Source of the DNA: Gammaproteobacteria bacterium
GTDB lineage: Bacteria; Pseudomonadota; Gammaproteobacteria; Cardiobacteriales; Wohlfahrtiimonadaceae
Assembly (NCBI GenBank): GCA_003864535.1
Contig: BHEQ01000125.1
Location: 1 to 6,272 of the forward strand
Direction: 5' to 3'
Length of the DNA stretch: 6,272 nucleotides
Position numbers and translations under genes: made by a program. Shown here one piece after another: positions 1 through 4,190 of this stretch. The notes beneath the pieces are model-generated. The model had not been told where the DNA came from, ran no database searches, and saw nothing but the letters and a program-made list of their open reading frames with translations. Positions within the stretch are counted from its first letter, which is position 1. Every line of letters begins with the position of its first letter.

Positions 1-1350
1 AAATGGCGTATCTATCTGGGCTAAATTTCCTAAACAAATTACTTTAGTATTAGGTCCTGCACGGGTGATTAATGTTTTCATTTGTTTCGAGCTTAGATTT
101 TGCGCCTCATCAATAATTAAAAATTTATTTTGCAAAGTACGTCCCCGCATAAAGTTTAAAGAACGTATTTTAATGCGCGAGCTTAAAAGATCACTGGTTG
201 CCTGCTTGCCCCATTCGCCGCCATTAGTATTGGATAATACTTCTAAATTGTCGGTTAATGCGCCCATCCATGGAGCCATTTTCTCTTCCTCAGAGCCTGG
301 TAAAAAGCCAATATCCTCACCAACAGGAATAGTTGCACGGGTCATTATAATTTCATTATAAATTGGATTATCCATCACCTGAGAGAGCCCAGCTGCAAGA
401 GCGAGTAAGGTTTTACCCGTTCCAGCAGGACCTAATAAAGTTACAAAATCAATATTTGGATCAGTGAGTAAATTTAAAGCAACATTTTGCCCTTCGTTTC
501 TAGATTTAATCCCCCAAATGGTATGAGTTGTATAATCTTTTAAGGGTTCAATGATTGCTATATTTATAGACCCGCTATTCATAGCATCGGTCGGATTATT
601 TTCAGAATTTTTTAAATCACGCACAATATATTGGCTGCCATCAGCCATTATTAGAGTTTGATTAATAACCCAATTTTTAAAGCTTTCATGATCTGGATTT
701 ATATTGGCTGTTAATTGATAGAAGCTACGCCCGTCTTCTGACCACGATTGTAAATCCTTAGAATGCTCCTCCCAAAAATTATCCGCTAAAGTAAGCATCC
801 CTGAAGGCAGCAAACTTACATCATCGAGCACTTTATCGTTATAGTAATCTTCAGCTGGCATTCCAACAATCGCAGCTTTAATTCTTAGGTTGATATCTTT
901 AGAAACTAAAATAACTCGCTCAGAATATTGTTTTTGCAAAAACAAAGCAGTATTTAAGATTTCATTGTCATTAATGCCACTTAATAAAGGTACATTAGGC
1001 GCTGCTGGCATCGGTTTAGTTTGGAAAAATAAACGCCCGCGGCAAACGCTAAAATCAGGGTCAGAGTCAGAATCTTGATCTGTTTGATGCCTATTTAGCT
1101 CAGGGCTAATACAAATTCCAGCCTCTAAAGTACTTAAATCTAAATTCTCCATCAGGCTATTTAAAAAGCGGCTCACTTGGCGGGCATTTCTAGCAACTTC
1201 TGAAACCCCTTTTTTATTATGATCAAGCTCCTCAAGCACGATCATAGGCAGGAAGACATCATGCTCATGAAAACGATAAATAGCAGATGGATCATGCATT
1301 AAGACATTAGTATCAAGAACAAATAATTTCTGGGTTGCGCGTGAACTCAT
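1..1350 (-). CDS. PIN domain-containing PhoH family ATPase (C-terminus cut by window edge)
   Basis: The frame is open for 450 codons from ATG at 1350-1348 to the window edge, so the C-terminal end is missing (perhaps 15-60 residues). An N-terminal PIN nuclease-like domain spans about residues 9-160. It opens with VLDTNVLMHDP (Asp13) and continues with VLEELDHNKKG (Glu41, Asp43) and VSKDINLRIKA (Asp152), the spacing of PIN acidic residues. The PhoH ATPase domain follows from about residue 255, with Walker A GPAGTGKT (307-314), Walker B LIIDEAQN (411-418) and the PhoH hallmark CLGNLAQID shortly before the edge. Proteins of this architecture (PhoH2/YlaK type) are cytoplasmic and, from work on mycobacterial PhoH2, are thought to couple RNA unwinding to RNA cleavage. 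The start is supported by a GTGAGG Shine-Dalgarno at 1358-1363, 7 nt upstream. A short acidic stretch (DQDSDSDPD, about 91-99) lies inside the PIN domain. The gene diverges from murI. The family assignment is firm; the cellular substrate is unknown. Confidence 0.95.
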   Translation of the reverse strand, partial: MSSRATQKLFVLDTNVLMHDPSAIYRFHEHDVFLPMIVLEELDHNKKGVSEVARNARQVSRFLNSLMENLDLSTLEAGICISPELNRHQTDQDSDSDPDFSVCRGRLFFQTKPMPAAPNVPLLSGINDNEILNTALFLQKQYSERVILVSKDINLRIKAAIVGMPAEDYYNDKVLDDVSLLPSGMLTLADNFWEEHSKDLQSWSEDGRSFYQLTANINPDHESFKNWVINQTLIMADGSQYIVRDLKNSENNPTDAMNSGSINIAIIEPLKDYTTHTIWGIKSRNEGQNVALNLLTDPNIDFVTLLGPAGTGKTLLALAAGLSQVMDNPIYNEIIMTRATIPVGEDIGFLPGSEEEKMAPWMGALTDNLEVLSNTNGGEWGKQATSDLLSSRIKIRSLNFMRGRTLQNKFLIIDEAQNLSSKQMKTLITRAGPNTKVICLGNLAQIDTPF

Positions 1351-1374
1351 TGTTAAACCTCACTTTAATTATTG

Positions 1375-1416
1375 TTTGAATGAATTAATTTTTGAATGAA
1401 TTAATTTTTGAATGAA
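1375..1416. repeat. 16-bp tandem repeat, about 2.6 copies
   Basis: The unit TTTGAATGAATTAATT occurs exactly at 1375-1390 and 1391-1406, followed by a partial copy (TTTGAATGAA) at 1407-1416. It lies just upstream of the phoH-like Shine-Dalgarno, so it probably falls in that gene's promoter or 5' untranslated region. It may be simple slippage; no function is shown by the sequence. Confidence 0.9.
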
Positions 1417-1417
1417 G

Positions 1418-1432
1418 AAGATAGCTTATCTT
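1418..1432. repeat. 15-bp dyad AAGATA-GCT-TATCTT
   Basis: The two 6-bp arms are perfect inverted repeats around a 3-bp centre. The dyad sits in the middle of the divergent region, where a regulator acting on either gene could bind. Short AT-rich dyads are common by chance, so a role as an operator is only a possibility. Confidence 0.45.
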
Positions 1433-1442
1433 AACTTAAATC

Positions 1443-1471
1443 TTGCTCAAAATTCACTTTGAGATTACATT
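1443..1471 (+). promoter_or_regulatory. Candidate murI promoter (weak)
   Basis: TTGCTC (1443-1448) and TACATT (1466-1471) are separated by 17 bp, the ideal sigma70 spacing, but match the consensus at only 3 and 4 of 6 positions. The transcript would start near 1478, leaving a leader of about 27 nt that includes the weak AGAAG ribosome-binding site at 1493-1497. AT richness makes chance matches likely. Confidence 0.3.
1446..1463. repeat. 18-bp dyad CTCAAA-N6-TTTGAG
   Basis: The arms CTCAAA (1446-1451) and TTTGAG (1458-1463) are perfect inverted repeats separated by 6 bp. They overlap the best rightward promoter candidate for murI, between its -35 and -10 elements. This is a plausible operator position, but there is no direct evidence that a protein binds here. 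Confidence 0.4.
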
Positions 1472-1504
1472 AAATCCTAATTTAGATTTTAAAGAAGAAA
1501 CTAG

Positions 1505-2437
1505 ATGCTTGCCTCAACTAATAAATGCTTAACTAATACAGACTTAATTAATGCAGACTTAATTAATATAGATTTAAAAAATATATACCTAAAAAATAAT
1601 ACTATTGGTGTATTTGATTCGGGAATAGGCGGCATTAGTGTCTTAAATGCTTTGGTTAAATGCTTACCAAATAATAATTACTTATATATTGCTGATCAAG
1701 CATACTTACCGTATGGCACAAAATCTAATCAAATAATCGTAGAACGAGTTTTGAGTATATGCAAATTTTTAGCAAAGCAATGTGATGTAATTGTAATTGC
1801 GTGTAATACCGCAACTGCTCTAGCGATAGATCTAGTTCGTCCCCAAATAAACATCCCAATTATTGGGATAGAGCCTGCAATTAAACCTGCAGCACTCGCA
1901 ACTAAAACTGGATATATAGCGTTATGTGCCACACAAAACATGCTTGAAAGTGCAAGATTAGATGCTTTAATTGCTAAATATGGAGCGCAGCAAACATTTT
2001 ATAAAATACCTTGTCCAAGCTGGGTTAGTTTCGTTGAATCTGGATTATTTAGATATGATTTAAATAATAATGATGATGATCATATAAATAATATAAAAAA
2101 AAATATTAAAAATGATATTCAAGATAAATTTATTGGGATTATTGATCAAATTGATCAAATCATTTTAGGCTGTACCCATTTTCCTTTTTTAAGAATTTTA
2201 ATTGAAGAGAGCTTAGATTTAGAGCAGAGAAAGATCAATTTGATTGATCCAGCGATGGCGATTGCCGCGCGTGTTAGCACTTGTTTAAGTACGCTCAAAG
2301 CAAGTACGAATAGTACTAAAATAGCTAAAGTTGATTTTTATTCAACTCAAGATGAATCTGCTTTAGCTGCCCAAATTGCGCATTTAAAATTAGAATATCC
2401 GTACCATTGCCACAAATTGTGTAGGACACTTCTATAA
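1505..2437 (+). CDS. murI: Glutamate racemase with a repeat-built N-terminal extension
   Basis: MurI interconverts L- and D-glutamate in the cytoplasm, supplying D-Glu for the peptidoglycan stem peptide. The 310-aa product contains the family motifs: FDSGIGG (37-43), LPYG (68-71), ACNTA with catalytic Cys100, and GCTHFP with catalytic Cys223 and His225. It is longer than the usual 260-285 aa for two visible reasons. The first 32 residues precede the normal start of the fold and consist mainly of pentapeptide-like repeats (separate entry). A low-complexity Asn/Asp/Lys/Ile stretch occupies about 185-208, before the second catalytic cysteine. No ATG, GTG or TTG codon lies in frame between the annotated start and the FDSGIGG motif, so the extension is very probably translated. 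The ribosome-binding site is weak (AGAAG, 1493-1497). The gene diverges from the PhoH-like gene and shares strand with rplM, but the 343-bp gap and its own rplM promoter argue against co-transcription as one tight operon. All catalytic residues are present, so the enzyme is likely active. Confidence 0.96.
   Translation: MLASTNKCLTNTDLINADLINIDLKNIYLKNNTIGVFDSGIGGISVLNALVKCLPNNNYLYIADQAYLPYGTKSNQIIVERVLSICKFLAKQCDVIVIACNTATALAIDLVRPQINIPIIGIEPAIKPAALATKTGYIALCATQNMLESARLDALIAKYGAQQTFYKIPCPSWVSFVESGLFRYDLNNNDDDHINNIKKNIKNDIQDKFIGIIDQIDQIILGCTHFPFLRILIEESLDLEQRKINLIDPAMAIAARVSTCLSTLKASTNSTKIAKVDFYSTQDESALAAQIAHLKLEYPYHCHKLCRTLL
1526..1600 (+). repeat. 15-bp in-frame repeat coding a pentapeptide-like N-terminus of MurI
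   Basis: Five degenerate 15-bp units run head to tail at 1526, 1541, 1556, 1571 and 1586. The second and third (GACTTAATTAATGCA and GACTTAATTAATATA) differ at only two positions. They encode CLTNT, DLINA, DLINI, DLKNI and YLKNN. Read in register (T/A/I)-D-L-(I/K)-N, this matches the A(D/N)LXX pattern of pentapeptide-repeat proteins. Five units are too few for a stable quadrilateral beta-helix on their own. They may be a slippage product that happens to keep the frame. Confidence 0.8.
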
Positions 2438-2567
2438 ATTGCTTTTTCCACGTTACGTAATATTGTTAAAATGCTCATTTAGCTAGGTAAACTGCGCTTT
2501 TAAAAATATCGCAATCCTTGAAAAATCTAATTTATAGAACCCCCTGTATTTAATTGTGCATTTAAAT

Positions 2568-2596
2568 TTGAAATATTTACTTTATTTGATTACAAT
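2568..2596 (+). promoter_or_regulatory. Sigma70-type promoter for rplM-rpsI
   Basis: TTGAAA (2568-2573) and TACAAT (2591-2596) each match the consensus at 5 of 6 positions and are exactly 17 bp apart. The next bases, ACCGCC, form a GC-rich discriminator in an otherwise AT-rich region. Such discriminators are typical of ribosomal promoters repressed by ppGpp during the stringent response. Transcription would start near 2603. This is the best promoter match I found in the window. Confidence 0.7.
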
Positions 2597-2624
2597 ACCG
2601 CCATCGTTTACCAGCGTAAGCTTG

Positions 2625-2660
2625 TTTTTGAATATAACTTAAGTTATATATACTCAAAAA
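2625..2660. repeat. Long AT-rich inverted repeat in the rplM leader
   Basis: A perfect 18-bp palindrome, ATATAACTTAAGTTATAT, spans 2632-2649. Outside it, TTTTTGA (2625-2631) and TCAAAAA (2654-2660) are also complementary, with a 4-nt bulge (ATAC) on the right side. In RNA this could form a long, AU-rich stem with almost no loop. In DNA it could be a dimeric protein-binding site about 30 bp downstream of the predicted transcription start. It is not followed by a T run, so it is not an ordinary terminator on the plus strand. An alternative -10 (TATACT, 2649-2654) overlaps it, but its -35 is poor. Confidence 0.6.
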
Positions 2661-2711
2661 TTTAAGCAAACACCCTAACTTGAGAGTATGGATTTTGGTT
2701 AAATCGGGATG

Positions 2712-2732
2712 AGCACTTAACGGTGCTTTTTT
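2712..2732 (+). terminator. Terminator-like hairpin (candidate attenuator) upstream of rplM
   Basis: AGCAC (2712-2716) pairs with GTGCT (2723-2727). A T-G wobble can extend the stem to 6 bp around a TAAC loop. Six T residues (2727-2732) follow directly. It lies about 48 bp before the rplM start and downstream of the predicted promoter, so it would sit inside the rplM leader and act as an attenuator. The competing sequence GTTAA (2698-2702) can pair with TTAAC (2717-2721) in the hairpin. The stem is short, and it could instead be the distant terminator of murI if rplM has a promoter I have missed. Confidence 0.55.
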
Positions 2733-2780
2733 AATCGAAAGAGATACAGTTAGAAATTATTAGAATTATTTGGAGTTTCA

Positions 2781-3209
2781 ATGAAAACATTTAGCGCTAA
2801 GCCTGCTGATGTAGTACATGGTTGGTATGTTGTTGATGCACAGGGAAAAACCCTAGGTCGTTTAGCAACAGAACTTGCACGCCGTCTTCGGGGTAAGCAT
2901 AAAGCTGAGTATACACCTCATGTTGATACCGGCGATTATATGGTCGTTATTAATGTTGAGAAAATACATACAACTGGTAATAAATTAGAAAAGAAAATTT
3001 ATTATAAACATACTGGTTATGTCGGTAATATGAAAAAAATCACGCTTGGTAAAATGCTGGAAAAAAAACCAGAACAAGTTTTGGAACTAGCTGTTAAAGG
3101 CATGCTTCCTAAAAACGCTCTTGGTCGTGCAATGCTTAAAAAACTAAGACTTTTTGTAGGTGATGCGCATACACATGCCGCACAGCAACCTACAGTTTTA
3201 GATATTTAA
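2781..3209 (+). CDS. rplM: 50S ribosomal protein L13
   Basis: L13 binds 23S rRNA early in assembly of the large ribosomal subunit. The 142-aa product has the length I recall for E. coli L13 and shares its long conserved blocks: a GKTLGRLATELARRLRGKHK segment (about 22-41), YTPHVDTGDY (44-53), TGNK followed by YY.HTG in the middle, AVKGMLPK.ALGRAM (about 108-122), and a C-terminal HAAQQP.VLDI. A ribosome-binding site TGGAG (2771-2775) lies 5 nt before ATG. It is the first gene of the conserved rplM-rpsI operon, 35 bp ahead of rpsI. In E. coli, L13 represses its own operon by binding the mRNA leader. The long structured leader here fits some form of control, but the leader elements seen are not ones I can match to a known L13 operator. 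Codon choice looks less AT-skewed than in murI, as expected for a highly expressed gene. Confidence 0.98.
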   Translation: MKTFSAKPADVVHGWYVVDAQGKTLGRLATELARRLRGKHKAEYTPHVDTGDYMVVINVEKIHTTGNKLEKKIYYKHTGYVGNMKKITLGKMLEKKPEQVLELAVKGMLPKNALGRAMLKKLRLFVGDAHTHAAQQPTVLDI

Positions 3210-3244
3210 TCCGAATTTCACTATTTTAAAGAGAGTTTTTAACC

Positions 3245-3637
3245 ATGGCAATTACCCAAAATTATGGTACAGGTCGTCGCAAAAGTTCAACCGCACGCGT
3301 TTTTTTACGCCCAGGCACAGGCAATATTATTATTAATAAGAAGCCATTAGATGTGTATTTTGGTCGTAAAACCTCATGTATGATTGTGCGTCAGCCACTT
3401 GTTCTAACTGAATTTACTGAAAAATTTGATGTATTTGTAACCGTTGCAGGCGGTGGGATTAGCGGACAAGCTGGTGCTATTCGTCACGGAATTACACGTG
3501 CATTAATGGAATATGACGAAGGCTTACGCCCTCAACTACGTCAAGCTGGGTTTGTAACTCGCGATGCACGTAAAGTTGAACGTAAGAAAGTTGGTCTTGT
3601 TAAAGCACGTCGTGCTAAGCAATTCTCAAAACGTTAA
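3245..3637 (+). CDS. rpsI: 30S ribosomal protein S9
   Basis: S9 is a head protein of the small subunit whose basic C-terminal tail reaches the P-site tRNA. The 130-aa product has the length I recall for E. coli S9 and its signature blocks: YGTGRRKSSTARVF (about 7-20), VAGGGISGQAGAIRHGITRA (about 67-86), LMEYDE (87-92), RQAGFVTRDARKVERKKVG (98-116) and the tail ending FSKR, with the terminal Lys-Arg that contacts tRNA intact. A GAGAG ribosome-binding site (3231-3235) precedes the ATG. The 35-bp gap after rplM has no terminator, so the two genes should share a transcript. A strong terminator begins 26 bp after the stop codon and closes the operon. Confidence 0.98.
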   Translation: MAITQNYGTGRRKSSTARVFLRPGTGNIIINKKPLDVYFGRKTSCMIVRQPLVLTEFTEKFDVFVTVAGGGISGQAGAIRHGITRALMEYDEGLRPQLRQAGFVTRDARKVERKKVGLVKARRAKQFSKR

Positions 3638-3662
3638 TATTTTATTTTTTAGCTTATATTTT

Positions 3663-3688
3663 AAAAGCCATCGTAAGATGGCTTTTTT
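3663..3688 (+). terminator. Rho-independent terminator of rplM-rpsI, probably bidirectional
   Basis: AAAAGCCATC (3663-3672) pairs perfectly with GATGGCTTTT (3677-3686) around a GTAA tetraloop, which is of the stable GNRA type. A run of six T (3683-3688) partly overlaps the descending arm. On the minus strand the same stem is followed by TTTT, so it could also end transcription of the convergent cupin gene, whose stop codon is about 40 bp away. Confidence 0.93.
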
Positions 3689-3727
3689 GTGGGGAAAATA
3701 TAAATTCATGAAACACAATCAAACACA

Positions 3728-4069
3728 TCAACTTAAAAAATCTTCACGCATTGGGGAGAACATATCAATTAAAACGCTGCCATCTTCTAGGGAAACAACT
3801 CCGTGCATTTCTGTTTTTAGGGCTTGATAAGCATCACCTGCTTTTAAAATATGGGTTTCGTTTTCAATCGTAACCTCAAAAGAACCTGCGGCTACATATG
3901 CAATTTGATTATGAATATCATGGAAATGTGCCGTACCAATTGCGCCTTTATCAAAACTTACACATACTGCCATTAAATCATCTGACCACGCGATGATTTT
4001 GCGGCGCATGCCACCTCCTAATTCTTCCCATGGATTTTGTGCATCTTTAAAAAAACGTTGTGTTTTCAT
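3728..4069 (-). CDS. Small single-domain cupin, KdgF-like
   Basis: The 113-aa product is one beta-barrel cupin with no signal peptide. The first cupin motif is HFHDIHNQ (His48, His50, Gln55) and the second includes the KAGDAY turn (76-81) and His89. This His-His-Gln-His set is the metal-ligand pattern I recall for KdgF, the enzyme that linearises unsaturated uronates from pectin and alginate. The C-terminal DMFSPMREDFL (102-112) also resembles KdgF, with an Asp and an Arg at positions thought to be catalytic in that family. An AGGT-type ribosome-binding site (GAGGT on the minus strand, 4076-4080) lies 6 nt before ATG. The gene is on the same strand as uvrB, 121 bp downstream of it, and convergent with rpsI. 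No other uronate gene is visible in the window, and many KdgF-like cupins are uncharacterised, so I give the fold with confidence and the substrate only as a possibility. Name not assigned. Confidence 0.85.
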   Translation of the reverse strand: MKTQRFFKDAQNPWEELGGGMRRKIIAWSDDLMAVCVSFDKGAIGTAHFHDIHNQIAYVAAGSFEVTIENETHILKAGDAYQALKTEMHGVVSLEDGSVLIDMFSPMREDFLS

Positions 4070-4190
4070 TCTTTTACCTCTGAAATTTTTTTAAGTTTAA
4101 CAAACAAAGTGCTTTTGCGTCCTACTTATTAACGCGCGAATCAACCGCCATCAACCGCGCTAGTATAACTGTTAATATAATCTGAAGCAT
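4070..4190. other. uvrB-cupin gap with tandem repeat and GC-rich hairpin
   Basis: In this 121-bp gap, ATCAACCGCC (4140-4149) and ATCAACCGCG (4150-4159) form a tandem direct repeat. They are bracketed by GCGCG (4134-4138) and CGCGC (4156-4160), which can pair into a 5-bp GC-only stem. A TATACT sequence on the minus strand (4167-4162) could be a -10 box for the cupin, which would place the repeats at or just after the transcription start; no good -35 accompanies it. No T run follows the hairpin, so I see no clear uvrB terminator and read-through into the cupin is possible. Confidence 0.5.

Larger units (their letters stand above)
1351..1504. other. Divergent intergenic region between phoH-like gene and murI
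   Basis: This 154-bp AT-rich gap must hold the promoters of both divergent genes. It contains a Shine-Dalgarno for the leftward gene (GTGAGG on the minus strand, 1358-1363), a 16-bp tandem repeat, two short dyads and a weak rightward promoter candidate, each listed separately. I see no small gene in it. I could not find a convincing sigma70 promoter for the leftward gene. Confidence 0.8.
2438..2780. other. Intergenic region and leader upstream of rplM
   Basis: This 343-bp gap has no supportable protein gene or tRNA. The first 130 bp (2438-2567) show no clear murI terminator or other element. The rest holds, in order, a good sigma70 promoter (2568-2596), an AT-rich palindrome (2625-2660), a terminator-like hairpin (2712-2732) and the rplM ribosome-binding site TGGAG (2771-2775). 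The predicted rplM leader is therefore about 178 nt long. Confidence 0.8.

Noticed and set aside
65..361. Open reading frame of 98 codons on the plus strand
   Set aside because: It lies antisense within the PhoH-like gene, whose motifs (Walker A and B) read cleanly on the minus strand through the same bases.
890..1078. Open reading frame of 62 codons on the plus strand
   Set aside because: It is antisense to the PIN domain of the PhoH-like gene and has no recognisable motif.
1459..1488. Second murI promoter candidate, TTGAGA with TAGATT
   Set aside because: Its spacer is 18 bp and transcription would start near 1495, inside the ribosome-binding site, leaving too short a leader.
1729..1941. 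Open reading frame of 70 codons on the minus strand
   Set aside because: It is antisense to the catalytic core of murI, with no recognisable motif.
2688..2720. Leader mini-ORFs (MDFG at 2688 and MST at 2710) before rplM
   Set aside because: They are four and three codons long, lack clear ribosome-binding sites and carry no run of regulatory codons, so a leader-peptide mechanism is not supported.
3564..3827. Open reading frame of 87 codons on the plus strand
   Set aside because: It overlaps the end of rpsI in another frame, crosses the terminator and runs into the convergent cupin gene.
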